The notes under the pieces are model-generated. The model was not told the DNA's origin, did no database searches, and saw nothing but the letters and a program-made list of their open reading frames with translations. From Saccharina japonica (lineage: Eukaryota; Sar; Phaeophyceae; Laminariales; Laminariaceae): a stretch of DNA of 64,000 nt. The stretch lies in NCBI GenBank assembly GCA_008828725.1, contig MEHQ01001252.1, positions 1 to 64,000 of the forward strand. The letters are read 5' to 3'. Position 1 is the stretch's first letter, and every line of letters begins with the position of its first letter. The position numbers and the translations under genes were made by a program. Positions 44,375 through 56,605 of the stretch are shown here, one piece after another.

Positions 44375-45240
44375 GGTCCTGCGAACGCAAAAAGGACACC
44401 AAAGCCGTCGCAAAGGCAACAACCTGAACAGCAGCTACTGTGTGTTGTTCAGCTTTCACTGCTGTATACTGCTGTGCTGTTCGATAGGTGGCGCCTTGGC
44501 TGCTTTGTTCCCGTAAAGCAAAGCAGCAGTATTATGAGTACCTTTGGGCTATGACCCTCCAAAAAAAGGGTCCATAGATTAGTACAACTGCACTACTGCT
44601 GTACCAAAATATTCGTACGCATAAATGAGATCGGCCTATCGTTTACGTAGATAGAAGTACTGTTGTAGATATGATATGCACACCTGCCTACTCGTAGATC
44701 TTGTATACGTACTTCACGTAGATTCCAAAATATTGGAACCAAATTTTAAAATTTTACATAAAATGCACATCTGTATTTTTTCAATCGTCTCGTACAACTG
44801 CTACTACTGCTCTACACAGCCTAGTAGAGAGAGCAGACGCATGCAACATAGTATCAACTACTGCTGCACGACGCTTCAGGTGTGCCTCGTTCAATGTCAA
44901 GTTGGTTTGGTCCTTCTTGTCTCGTGCGTAGTGCGTGTTGTGGGTGTTCCGTTCTCATGCGGATAAAAAATCAGTCGTACTTCGTACGACAGGTTTCGTA
45001 GTAGTTGCGAGGCGGTGTCAAGTCGGAACGTCTCCCCTGAGTTATTTGCCAGAATTCGCGACTTCGAAGGCCCAGAGCACGCCCCACGGGCCTCGGGCTG
45101 GACCCGCACTGGCACCGTGGTGCACACGCGAGCTCCCTGCGTGCCCCGCAGCCGATAGCGCCGAGAAATGACCCGCGGCCGGAGGTTAAAAGTGAAAGTA
45201 TTCCGGGAAAATGTCCGTTTGGTACCTATTCATATATGTG
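44375..45240 (+). repeat. dispersed repeat about 870 bp, copy 2
   Basis: Counterpart of 26,775-27,650 with all landmarks in order. Confidence 0.85.
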
Positions 45241-45868
45241 TATGATACGTACGTAAGCTGGTTTTCACTTTTCGTTTGTCTGGCCGGTGTATATTTGGCA
45301 GCAAACATGTCCCTACTTATGTTCTCTTTTCTGCTGAGGTATGTTTCCACTCCAGCGTTAGTGGAGCTTGTGTGAGATTATGGCGACAAGTTAAAGTGAG
45401 AACAACATCAATCATCCTGATCCGAATCTTGATCTGATACCAGATCCGATTCGAAAACAAAATGCCAACCGTGAACTCTACCCGTGTCCGAATCCTAATC
45501 CTGGTTCTGTTTTGTGTCACGGAAGGAAACGTCGGCGTGTATGCGAGCCAGACGGGACGAGCTTTCCTCCCACCAGAGCGCTGCGGTTGTTACCAATCTG
45601 ACGGAGGTGGGTGCTAACTACGTCCCGTTATTAGCAGCCTGGTGCGCTCAGCTGCTGCCGGAGATTGCCGAGGAGGAGGAGGTACGGCTGTTGATGCTGG
45701 TAGTGATGGGGCGGGGGGAGGGGGGAGGGGGGGGTTCGAGGTGCTGGTATTGGTGCGGTTATCGTTGTTGGAGTTGTTGACGTACTGCTGTTGCTGGTTT
45801 TGTGAGGTGTTCGAGTTATTATGAATCGCCAACACGGTTGTTGCCCTTATCCCCTCCCCGTACGCTTC

Positions 45869-46594
45869 TCAAATAACACGCTTTATTTTTATTTGTTCAT
45901 AGGTGACCCAGCTGAGGTCCCTAAGTTCTGAGTTCCAAACGTCGGCGCAGCACCCCTTCAGGGCGAGAGACTCAGCGCCATCCTCCTTTTCTGCTGGGCT
46001 CCCCTCAACCAAATCATCGGGAAGTACAGCCACGACAACAGCGGCACCCGTACCCACGGCAGAAGCAGCAGCTGGAGAAGATGGAGGAGGAGGATGGAGA
46101 GGAGGAATTATCAGGGAAGGCCGAGGAACGAAGCGAGGATGTTCGTCTAGAACAGCGGCAGTAGCTGCAGAAACCGCGGCGCCAGTAACAGTGGCTCCAA
46201 CCTTCGGATCCTGCCGACCGGCTAACTCCTCTGTCGCCGCGGGAGCTACAGGAATTTCAACTTCGACTCCAACGGTTACAAAAACGGGGACACGTAAAAA
46301 TATCCCGTATCTGCATTCGTCCCTCGAAGAGCGCCCCCCTTCCTTCTCCTCGAAGAATTTTCCCCACCCTTCCGCGGCCACTACCACCAAAAACAATAGC
46401 TTCAACAGCAACACCAGCAACAAGTCCACCAAGAACATCACTACCCCTGCGGCTACCTTACAGCGATGCAGGCGACCTTTCGAGATTAAAGCGGCGGCGT
46501 TAGCACCGTCAGTAGCAGTAGCGCCAGCCTCCTCCTCCTCCTCCTTGCCCTCTGGGGTTGCCTCTGGAAAGGAATCGAGTTGGAGCTTGTCCAA
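45869..46594 (-). CDS. hypothetical membrane protein ORF, doubtful
   Basis: A 241-codon minus-strand ORF starting MDKLQLDSFPEATPEGKEEE. It has an acidic N-terminus, one strong hydrophobic segment near residues 47-73 (MFLVDLLLVLLLKLLFLVVV), a charged segment, and an Ala/Val/Pro-rich second half with PLHPPPPSSPAAA. The shape, one membrane span, is plausible, but the opposite strand is also open (45,903-46,817, Ser/Thr/Ala-rich) and is preceded by a polypyrimidine acceptor TTTTTATTTGTTCATAG. I cannot decide which strand, if either, is coding. Confidence 0.25.
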   Translation of the reverse strand: MDKLQLDSFPEATPEGKEEEEEAGATATDGANAAALISKGRLHRCKVAAGVVMFLVDLLLVLLLKLLFLVVVAAEGWGKFFEEKEGGRSSRDECRYGIFLRVPVFVTVGVEVEIPVAPAATEELAGRQDPKVGATVTGAAVSAATAAVLDEHPRFVPRPSLIIPPLHPPPPSSPAAASAVGTGAAVVVAVLPDDLVEGSPAEKEDGAESLALKGCCADVWNSELRDLSWVTYEQIKIKRVI

Positions 46595-46734
46595 GTTCGC
46601 CGCGGGTGAGCAATCATCTAAGGCAGCTGCTTCGCTGACTATGGGTGGTGGTTATGGCGATGGTACTTACGGTGGCGGGTGGTATGGTGATGGTGGTGGG
46701 ACGGGGGTGGGGAGTAGGGAGGAACAGAGGAGGC

Positions 46735-48475
46735 CCAGACTTACACTTAAAGCGGCAACGGATGCAGCCAAGGCTAAGTCTAAGGCTGCTACTGATGCGA
46801 AAGTGGCTCGAGGTTGATAAAAGCATCCACGCGTTTTGTGTTTAGGGGACGCTGAAAGCGAGCGGTAACTTTTCGGATGGCAGCTGGCTTAAGCCCAAGG
46901 TTAAAGCTAAGGCGTCGGCTAAAGGTCGGGCGTAGAAGTAGGCTGAGTCTAGGGCTAACGCGTAGGCTTTAGGCGGTAACGCTGACACTAAGGCTGCTAT
47001 TAATAAGAAAACCGCTCGTGGGGTTTGACAAGTTAAAATCGTCTTGTGACTAGCGGATGGTGACGGCAGACGAATGCAGCAGTATGTGCAGCTAACGAGT
47101 ACATCAAAACTAAGGCTAAGGCTTAAGGCACAGTTCAGAGTAATGCTAAGGCTAAAACTAAGACTGAAGTTCGGGATAAGGCTAAGGCACACGCACAGGA
47201 TTATTTAAGGATTAGGCTAAAGCCTAGGCCAAATCTAAGGATTGACCTGTAGGGCGTGATCTAAGACTTCGGCAAAAGACTCTTGGGGGTACATAAAATT
47301 CTACGTGTTTTGTGTCCAGCGGATGCTGAAATTGGGTGATGAAATCGGGGGATGTACAATTGCGGGTGCCGACGCGGAGGCCGAATACGGATGCCGAAGG
47401 CGGATAATAAAAATTGTGCTGAATGGTGGGTATGCTATTGGGAAACGCAGCAAGGTAGGTTAAGGATAAAGCTGGCGCGAAAGCCGCGCAGGTGCAATGG
47501 AAAAGTCGACGCGTTTTGTGTCGACAGTAGTATGAGGAAATATGGGAACTACAGAGTAGAAAACAATGTGAGCGAGGTAGCTTGTGTTGAGCATGACGAA
47601 AGCATGACTCAGCCAGCCTAAGGGTAAAGCCTAATCGAACCCTAATTTAAGCTTTAGCCATAACCCTTCGGGTGACATGGTTTGGACGTACTTCGCGTTT
47701 ACACTAGTCATCAAGGAGGTGTGCAGATGGTTAATGCGGCGAGTTAGACGAATGGGATACCGCGTGTTGGGAGGGTACTGAGTTAAACAAGCAAGGTTAA
47801 GGCCAAGGCAAATGCTAAATATCAGGGCAGGGCGAAGCCAAGGCTACTAACGCCGAAGCTCAGGCTAAGGGTAAGGCCAAGGTTATCACTAAGAGTAAGG
47901 AAAGGCTAACGCAGTAACTCAACTTTGGAGTAGGGCTGGCGCTAGAGCTCCGAACGCGAACGCTACAGTTCAGGGTACGGTCAACGTTTGAGCTATGACT
48001 AAGGTCAATACTATATATCGGGCTACGAGTAAAAACCGAGTTTAAGAAGAAGACCAAAGCTAGGAGTAAGGGCAAGGCTAAATCTCAGGCTATTGCTATG
48101 CCTATGGCCAAGTTTATCGTTCATGCTCAGGCTAAGCGTAAAATACCAAGACTAAGGGGGTGGTGAAGGCTGACGCTAATGCCTCAGATCAAGAGCAAGG
48201 CCAATGCTGAATATCAGGCTATAACTAAGGTCCGAGGCCAAGACCAACGCTAGTGGCTCAGGCCAAGAGCAAGACCAAGGCTAGTGACTCAGGCTACGAC
48301 TAAGGCTATCGCTAAACCTCAGGCTAAGAGTAGTCAAAGGCTAAGGAGGGATACCGCGGTTAAGATAAGGCTAAGAAAAAGATTAAGAGCAAAGCTCAGG
48401 CTAAGGCTAAGACTAACGCTATATAAGGCAAAGGGTAAGGCTAAGATATCGCCTGCTGCTGCGAAAACCTCGCGC
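46735..48475 (+). repeat. decayed AAGGCT/AAGGCC hexanucleotide array
   Basis: About 1.7 kb dominated by AAGGCTAAGGC, AAGGCCAAG, AGGCTAAGACTAA and similar words. The box GACGCGTTTTGTGT, or a variant, recurs near 46,830, 47,310 and 47,510. On the plus strand an intact array would encode Lys-Ala repeats; many stops show it is decayed or never coding. Confidence 0.85.
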
Positions 48476-48944
48476 GGATGACGAGAAGTCGGCGTGTGTT
48501 ACCAACTTTTGATCTTAATTTCTCAAGTTAACACGAGGAGTGCCGCATACAACATATATTCTGTTTTCGAGAATACTGTGTTCACGCAACCCGATGAACA
48601 ATCGAACAGGCTATGACAGGCATGAGACGGATATAACACCGAAATATGTGAAGAATACATGGTCACGGTAAGAAGCATATTGGGTTGTTACTCAGTTGAT
48701 GAGCCCCGTCAGTACAATAAATTCACACGTCGGACGGATCGGACCCCCTTTCAGGGGCTAGGTATTCCGGGGGCTATACATTCGTAATTTCTACTATCTG
48801 TGAGAGTTAAGAGTATACTGGTACAATGTTGCCGGGTCGGATCGATTTCGCATGGCTCTTGCGCCCACGTTTGCCGAGTGGGATATGCGTGATACAGCTC
48901 CTGCGCCACATACTTGCTCATGTGGAGTTTCCCCATGGCACATG
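48476..48944. other. spacer without a supported gene
   Basis: Nothing recognisable. Short ORFs on both strands only. Confidence 0.4.
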
Positions 48945-50257
48945 GATATTCTCCAGTCTGTGACTGGAGTGGTCATTTGGAAATTCAAAACTCGTGACAG
49001 ATTTCCCGTGAAAAAAGTGGTCGAGATAATCGAGTGAATAAGTGACCCCCAAAAAGTGACCGAGATAATCAAGTGAATATGTGACCGTCAGATCACACCC
49101 CCGGGTACCCCCTCGTCCGCTCGACCCTCAAAGCCCGTTCTTGGCGCACGGCAGCAGCGTCGCGCTAGTTTCTGCACGCCTCGACAGCCTAGCACAAACC
49201 ATGCGCCTCTGCGGAGTATCAGCATCAGAGGTGGGGTGTGTGCGACACGCCGAGAACAGCAGCAAACACCAAGCAGATCAACACGCAACACACGCCGAGC
49301 ACTGAATGACCTTTGGGAGTTCCACAAATATTGTTTGAACAGGGGGAAGGTGGGTTAGTTGTGATGGCCGGCTGCGGGCAAAGATGTCGGGAGACATGTC
49401 AAGCAAGGCAAAACGTGCGCTGTCAAGGGTGTAGGGCGGAAGTGTACCACACTAAAACATAGTAGTTTGGTGTCAGTCACGGCATGTCAAGGCAAACCTG
49501 CTGTCTGTCAAGGGTTGAAAGTCCTGTCTCCCGACATCTTTGGCTGCGGGTATGTACGAGACACATGCCACGTACCACGCCTCGTCAGCTCGCAACAGCA
49601 ACGAGCAGTGAACGGCGACTCTGGATCGGTATGTATCTGCCGTACGCAGTGTGGTTGCCATTGTGCCTTGGACTTCTCGCCGTTCGTAGTTTGGCCATGG
49701 TCAACAACAGCAACAACAGCAGTAGGAGGTCAAATGCTGGCAGGGTGTCTACGTCAAATGCTGGCAGGGTACCCAAGATGGCCACGTGTGTGTGACTGCT
49801 GTACAGCTACAGTACTATACTGTACACTGTACTGCTGCTGCTGTAAAGTCTACGAGTACGAAGAGGCGCGCGCCGAGTGCGCTTCCCTTCGTCTCTAGGC
49901 CCGAGCCCGCGCCAGCCGACTGTAGTTTGGCGACAGAGAGGCCCACCGATCGTCGGCTGCGCTTCGGGCGCGAAGCAACGTCGCTGTGTCACCATCCAAC
50001 TCATCGATCGTGCTGCTGCTGCTGCTTGCTTGCTGCATAGATGATATCTTGAATTTAGAGACCATTCTTTTTTTCGATTTGAAAATCTGATGACCCAAGT
50101 CGTGGCCGAATCGAAAAAAATCCGGTCAGGTCTTGTATGTTCGGGCTGCATAGGCTAATTCTTGTGCAGTCGGAAACGTGGATCGAAAAAGCCGGTTTCC
50201 GATTGGGGACCCAATCGGGCTTTCTTATACTGTTGAAAAAAGAGCTTTTTCGATCCC

Positions 50258-50357
50258 AACTTTTTCGATTGAGAAATCCAATCCACGAATGAATCCCGTC
50301 GAAAAACTCGAGTTTTTCGACGGGATTCGTGGATTGGATTTCTCAATCGAAAAAGTT
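50258..50357. repeat. near-perfect palindrome, arms about 48-52 nt
   Basis: Centred on CTCGAG (50,307-50,312). Left arm 50,258-50,309, right arm 50,310-50,357. The arms are complementary apart from a 4-base GAAT duplication in the left arm near 50,291. Counterpart of the diverged hairpin at 3,138-3,233. Transcripts across it could form a long double-stranded stem. Confidence 0.9.
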
Positions 50358-50699
50358 TTGAAGCTCACCGCATCTCTCTTCACCCCTCCAAACACACGGT
50401 CACACCACCCAGCGGCAGCCTAAACACCTCTCCGATGCTGGGTTGACTGCTCTACTGCTGCTGCTGCTCTCTACTGCTGCTGCTGCTGCTGCTCGCAGCG
50501 TAGCACCTCCTAGAACCCGCGAGTAGGACACGAAGCAGTTTTCAATTGTCGTATCAACCGCCCCCAGGAAGAGCACAAAAAACTGCAAAATCGGTCCGAT
50601 TGACGATAGGGAAGGCATCCAGACACCCCCCGTCGAATTTATAGTGGATCGGAAAACGAGTTTTTCGATCCTCTCAATCCGACGGCATAAAAATTAGCC

Positions 50700-50868
50700 A
50701 TAGGACGGTGCTTTCGTTTTTGAGATCGAAGAATACAAATCTGAAGCTTGAAATCGAACTGCTTAATAGCTATTAGGAAACGACCTACCAAAGGCCGTTT
50801 CCTATGCGGTTCGATTTCGAGCTTCAGATTGGTATTTTTCGATGCAAAAAACGAAAGCACCGTCCTAT
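50700..50868. repeat. second near-perfect palindrome, arms about 80 nt
   Basis: The left arm has ATAGGACGGTGCTTTCGTTT, AATCTGAAGCTTGAAATCGA and TAGGAAACG; the right arm is the complement with few mismatches. A single, unpaired arm of the same sequence is at 11,941-12,016, so this palindrome looks like an inverted duplication of that block. Confidence 0.85.
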
Positions 50869-51805
50869 CTAATGCAGTCCGATTGTGCAAAATCTGACCG
50901 GAAAAATTTCGATTTGAGAATCAGATGGCCCAAGTCGTCAGAGTTTGGCCTCTCCGTATGTATACCCACAGACTTTACAGCAGCAGCAACCTTATTATTT
51001 TACGGTTGTTTCTATACTGCTGTATCAGAGTACTGGTGGCCTAAATACTCGGAGTACTTGGAGTATAAGCAGTACTGAAGGCCCAAATACTCCGAGTATA
51101 CCGGGAGGATGAGCAGTACTTATACTCGAATACAAGCAGTAGTACTCGGAGTAAAAACATGTAAATTGCTCGGAGTACTCCGAGAAATCGAGAGGATTGG
51201 ACACCGAAATACTGCGAGTACACAAAGTACCTGAAGCATTTTTTCCCGAGAAAAACTCTAACTATACTCCGAGGTAATGGGAGCCTCGGTGAATTTTGAA
51301 ATGCTATAAACGCCAGTCACATGCCCCCAGAACCTGGGAGCAATGACGGCCGAGAGTCTTGTTAATGATGCAAAGATGCTCCTAACGTACTTCACACTCC
51401 GAGTATACTCCGAGTTCAAGTACATTTCGTACTCCGAGTTAGAGTACTGGCCGTCTGAATACTCGGAGTACTTGGAGTATGAGCAGTACTGAAGCCCCAA
51501 AAACCCGACATACTCCAAGGACACGAAATATCGAGAGTGGTCATACCCGAAATACTCCGAGTACGAGCAGTATCCCGGAGTATCGAACCCCGAAATACTC
51601 CGAGTACACGAAGCACCTGAGATATTTTATCTCCAATATTATACTCCTTAATTTACTCCAAGGTACTCGGAGCATTTGTGCAACATTGAACACAACGAGG
51701 AACTACCCTTGAGCCCGCAGGAAAAACGCCGGACAGATAAGAGTACTTGCATTTTTTTTCAAGACTGGAGACTAGCAACGCGAATGATACTCATTCGATT
51801 GCGAT

Positions 51806-52140
51806 ACAAGCACAATCTATATTAGCGACGACAAAATGTCCGTCCGACGGTCTGTCCGTCACACACCTCGTAGGGACCAGGTGTGACTCTGCTATAAAAA
51901 ACAAAGTTCTTGCGGCTTCTCTCCCGGGCAGTTGACCCCCCTACGGCACTGAGAGAAGTTATCCCTCACACTTGACGCTTGGCGCGGTTTAAACCGCTCC
52001 TCCTGCGATACCGTATGTATTAACTTCTCAGCTCAAACTGCTCAACCGCAATCGGAGCAATCCTGGTCGTGCAATTAACAACCAATACAGCAATGCGCGC
52101 AATTCGATCACAACTATGCGTGGACTAGACAGTAAGCTGA
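51806..52140 (+). promoter_or_regulatory. TATA-containing, LTR-like leader
   Basis: CTGCTATAAAAAACAAAG (about 51,888-51,905) is a strong TATA box followed at about 25-35 bp by a pyrimidine-rich stretch TTCTCTCCCGGG. A short in-frame start, MRGLDSKLKFDGSGRLAITQ, follows at about 52,113 and stops after 21 codons. This could be the 5' part of a decayed retroelement. Inferred only. Confidence 0.3.
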
Positions 52141-53800
52141 AGTTCGATGGAAGTGGACGCTTGGCGATCACACAACGATGAGTGCCCTGGCCAGTAGGCC
52201 GAAGCTCGATTCTTTTAGAAGCCTAGCTTCGAAAGGTGTTCCTCGACGGATATTCGAGAAGTGTGTGTATCCGCTGGCACTCAAAAACCCGACCCCGCGA
52301 CATTTTTGTCCATGAACGATACCCGACGAAAACCACCGACGCCAAGAGACGTTGGTCATCGCTCATCATGTTACCCACCCAAGTTTCAGCTTGTTTGGCG
52401 CCGCCTGTGTGATGTCGTGCTGTTCCCCGTCTGCCTCGTCGAGCAAACCTTCACGGTTTCCCGTGGCTACAGGCTGGCCGCACATATAAGGCATATTTGT
52501 AAATAGTGTGACCATTTGAACGCCTCTTATATTTACGACATACGGTATCGTTTTGGAGTCTACAATAAATCGGGGACCTCTCGATGCTGTAAACTAAATA
52601 GCGTCGGTGGTCAAGGGCACAGGTTCAACTCTACGACGAGCTGCTGGCCACGAGCGCCCTTCATATCCACCCTATCCCCCTCGGCTCCTTGCGAATGTCG
52701 GTCCCCCTCATCTTTTTCGACTTGCCAGCCCTCCCAGCCTCCCCCTCTCCGCCACTCCGTACCCTGTTTCCTTCCTCCTTCCCTCCTTCCCTGTGGCCTC
52801 GCGGTCTGCATTTATTTCTGGCGTTTTTTGTATGTTTTCCCGTATTGTCTACAATGTGCAGCATAGTACCGTAGTATGTAGGCCTTGCACTTCATTTAAT
52901 AGCTTTTCTGTCCACCGAGTAATGTTCCGAATTTTGAAGTGGCACTTCTTCGACAATCACGACCTTGATAACCCTACCACCCTCCCGAAGTCACTGCATT
53001 TCTATTTGTGTAGTTTACCTCCAGTGTTTGGCACGAAGGTGAAGCGGAATTAAGCAGGAAGTGCCACATATCCGTTGTATTGGTGGCGCCCAAGGGAATC
53101 GGGAGGGGGGGGGTGGAAACGGTCGTAGGGAAGAGGCGGTTGACGAACGCGCAGGAAAGACGGCAGGCAGGGTAGCAAGGTGCCAGACCGACTAGTTAGT
53201 AGAACCTGTCTGTACTACCGGTACAATAACTGCCTCGGCTTCCTGGAGGGTGCTTTCGTTGTGATTCGGTTTGTTTTCCTTTCCTTTCGTTCTCAGTCTT
53301 CCTCTGCTTATTACGTTGTTTGTATTATTATTATTATTATTTATATTTTGCCTGTTACATCTCCGGGGAACGCAGAATACTCTGTTTTTGTTTGTTTTTG
53401 TGAATTGATTTGTTTGATTGCCTTTCTGTTTTTGCCCTCCTCGCTTTATATTTTCTCTTATTTTCTCTCTTTCACGCACCTGGATTGCTAGCAGGGTAGG
53501 TCGTGCCTGTCGTATACCTGGTATGCCATTGCATTTTCTGCTCTGCTTACCGCATTGCAACGTAGTATCTCTGTGTCGTGGTCGTGTGACCACATGACGC
53601 CCCCCCCCATCACCCGAGTCGAGTTGGGCCTGTACCCACGCTATATTATACCATTATACCCTTCTCCTTCTTCCCTCTCCGCAGTACTGCAAAACTAGGT
53701 TTACATTCCGGAGTTATTTCTACCCGTCGTCCAGAACTGCTCACACGTGACCATTCTGCAAACCTTACAGCACCCGTAGCGGTGAAGTACTGTGATATGA
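52141..53800. other. spacer without a supported gene
   Basis: Several ORFs up to 148 codons overlap on both strands (52,261-53,053), with Pro/Ser-rich or hydrophobic composition from CT-rich DNA. A short (TTA)n run is at 53,324-53,343. No motif, repeat or splice evidence. Confidence 0.35.
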
Positions 53801-53930
53801 CTGGGTGAGACACAGAGTATCCCCTTGCAGGTTTGCCTATTAAGCATCCTTGGTGTTATTCACTTTCGTGTAGAATCAAGCGTAGAAGATAAGCAGCTTT
53901 TATTAATCCCAGAGTCTTGATGACATCTGG
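53801..53930 (-). promoter_or_regulatory. LTR-like fragment, copy 2 (inverted)
   Basis: Reverse complement of 19,280-19,400 with few differences; contains GGGATTAATAAAAGCTGC in place of the TATA-like motif. Confidence 0.4.
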
Positions 53931-55624
53931 CTCGGAAGGGCCTCACGTATGGCCCTCCCGATCTTAAAAAGGTTGTATGGAGCTCGATATAGAATGGAAG
54001 GGATTGCAGGGATTATCGTTGCTGGCTTGGGCGCAAGCTTCTCTTCAACACAGGAGACCTCTTGTTTTATATTAATGAACCTATGATGATGGAGACTAAA
54101 GGCTACAAACTGGGAAGCCAGGAGATAAAAGAAACCAGAGGAGGTAAGGTGAGGACAAGAGAGTGCGAGGGAGGGGGGGGGTGTGAGAGCCTGCGTGAGA
54201 GCAGACTCTCTTGCCCTCGTTAATCGACCGCTAGTCGGGTGATTACGATAGGTCTTCCTCTAACAGTCCGTTATGCGGGTAGCTACAGTAGTCCAGGGAA
54301 CTTTTCCATGACGCTTAGCTGTTCACGAGTGATTATCTTATCATACCCGAGGGTGTTACCAATCATACCCAAGGGGTAATACAATTCCTGTGTTATTCTA
54401 AGCGCTATTCCTACGAGTTCTCTCGTTATTCGGAATATTATGATGCTGAGAACATTCCTATGGACTTACAAAGCCTCGGTGCTACTGCCTATCTGATCTA
54501 CGAAGGAAACTTCAGTATACGAGAATACTCTTAGGGTCACAAGGCTTTTCACCTGTATATTTATCTCGCAACCATTTTATAGCCCTAAGGCACCACATCA
54601 CATTAGCTCACCCTGAATAGTCGTATAAGCAGACCACACGGTGGTCAATGGATGATAACAAAGTTAATCCCAAAATACCGAGAGGGGGGGGGTCGAAGAT
54701 GCGGCTATTCAAAACAAGAAAATAAGGCTATGTATTTTCCCACACCTTTTAGTGAGGCCTAAACATCACGGATAGGGTCATCGACAGAAGCGACCGCTGA
54801 GGGAGGGTTTGTGGCCAAAGAAGGAACGGCAGGGGTCGAAATGAAAACAAAGTAGACGGAAACCAAAAACCGAAACGAGGCTTAAGAAGTACCAAGACAA
54901 ATATAGAAGAAAGCCGGACTCAGGGTACAGCCGTGTGCGCGGGGGCTCATGTGTCCAGGGGTCATGAAGGACCCGGGGGGGATACGAGTGCGGGGCTGAC
55001 CATCGAATCCTGGCGAAAATGACGAAGACTACTTAGCAGGGAACACTAAACACAGCCCAGAGGGGTATCGGAGTGATGACTATTCGCTATGGTCGAAATA
55101 AATCCGAAATTCGAAAGAAAAACATGATGCATAAGGCAAAGGGGGCACAGCAAAACTACCGTGAATGTTCCTAGAACTGTAGCCAAGGGGCTGACAGGTC
55201 TTGGTTTCCTAATAGGGGGGTGAACAGTGTGGCACTATGAAGCGGCCAAGTAATAGGGGAGCAACGCTGATAAACGGAGCAAGGTATGTCAATCAGAGCT
55301 TATGCACTAAAAAGATCGCCAGAAAAACACTCGGATATATAGACCTAAATCGACTAGTTCGACGTGGACGGCATGTGTCCCTACAGTATAACATGCACAT
55401 AGGTCACCTATGGTAGCTACACCAGAGGTGGATCGGTCGTTGCAAGAAACGCGTTGGTAAGCGTTGGAAACGCGAGACCACAACAAAATAAACAATAACG
55501 AAGATACCACAACAAATAGAGTTCATTGTTGTCCACTTATTGTGGAACGGACGCAACAACCGTGGGGACGGTAATGTGGTGGTTTGGTGGCCTGGATAGG
55601 GGGCCAAGGCAACTGAGCTGCTAC
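53931..55624. other. ORF-poor spacer
   Basis: No ATG-initiated ORF of 60 codons occurs from about 53,600 to 55,300. An open stretch without good start at about 54,320-54,535 (contains YSYEFSRYSEYYDAENIP) might be a decayed exon. G-rich runs at 54,170-54,182 and 54,680-54,692. Nothing else recognised. Confidence 0.4.
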
Positions 55625-56135
55625 GAGGGGGGGGGTGTACTCATGTTGTGCACGGCCGTAGTCATATGACCATAGACCCTCGCATCCCTACAATGCCGGG
55701 ACGGAGCGCGTTGGGTTTTCACCAACCAGGCAGACATTGCTTGCACCAAGCGCGAAACGCCGTGAGGTATTGGGCGAGTCGCATGGAGGGTGAGCTGCAT
55801 CCTGCTAAGAACCGCCTCTGAGGCGGACTTGCATATGGACGACAGCCTTCAATGAGTTAATTTAATTTCTGGTGTGGCCACTTCCGGAGACAGCAATGGG
55901 TTTTACTATGTAACTGCCTCGCGGACGCCTTACCATATTAACACTACGTGATACGACCATTCCCCTTGTGCGGAACAAAGGTTCTCCACCCCGCACAAAT
56001 GATCTACTCGACCGCCAGCTTTGGTGACCGCCAAAAAAAAAAAAAAAAAACTGTACCCTGGTTATCGAGCTTCACGCAGTGAGAGGCGTGTTTTACAGCG
56101 TCGTTGCCAACCGACGCCAACCCAACCTAAAAATA
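55625..56135 (-). repeat. poly-C-tailed repeat type A, copy
   Basis: Nearly full-length, reverse orientation. The poly-G run at 55,627-55,635 corresponds to the poly-C tail. It ends near GTTGCCAACCGACGCCAACC (complement of the 5' end). Confidence 0.85.
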
Positions 56136-56154
56136 AAAACCATATTTGTAGGGG

Positions 56155-56603
56155 GGCGGGGGGTTCGTTTTCATACATGGCCGTAGTTGTATGACCATAG
56201 ACCCTCGCATCCCTACAATGCCGGTACGGAGCATGTCGGGTTTTCACCGACCAAGCAGACAATGCTAGCACCAAACGCGAAGTGCCGTGAGGTGTTGGGC
56301 AAGTCGCATGAAGAGTGAGCTGCATCCTACTAAGAATCGCTTGTGAGGCGGACTTGCATATGGATGAAAGCTTCAATGAGTTAATGTAAATGATGGTGTG
56401 GCCACTTCCTGAGACAGCAATGGGAGCACTATGCAACTGCCTCGCGGGTGCCTTGCCATATACACACTGCGTGATACGTTCATTCCCTTTTGTGCGGAGC
56501 AAAGGTTCTCCACCCCGCACACATGATCTAACTCGACCGCCAGCTTTGATGACCGCCAAAAACAAAGACAAAAACGGTACCCTGGTTGTCCAGCTAACGC
56601 AGT
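56155..56603 (-). repeat. poly-C-tailed repeat type A, copy abutting gypsy pol
   Basis: Reverse orientation; homology stops at CAGTGAG (about 56,600-56,606), exactly where the retrotransposon reading frame starts. The 5' part of the element is thus interrupted or replaced here. Confidence 0.85.
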
Positions 56604-56605
56604 GA

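Larger units (their letters stand above)
48945..51805 (-). repeat. composite TACTCCGAGTA-type repeat, copy 2 (inverted, expanded)
   Basis: Reverse-complement order mirrors 11,364-13,061: terminal hairpin CTCCAGTC/GACTGGAG (48,951-48,969), GTGACC-type repeats (49,000-49,085), the block with AGTTTCTGCACGCCTCGACA (49,130-49,330), the CAG/GC-rich block (49,830-50,040), then hairpin repeats (50,160-50,900), TACTCCGAGTA arrays (51,030-51,660) and GATACTCATTCGATTGCGAT (51,784-51,803). Segments 49,340-49,780 and 50,160-50,700 are extra relative to copy 1. Confidence 0.75.

Noticed and set aside
52607..53053. 148-codon ORF
   Set aside because: CT-rich low-complexity start, overlapping opposite-strand ORFs, no motif or splice support.
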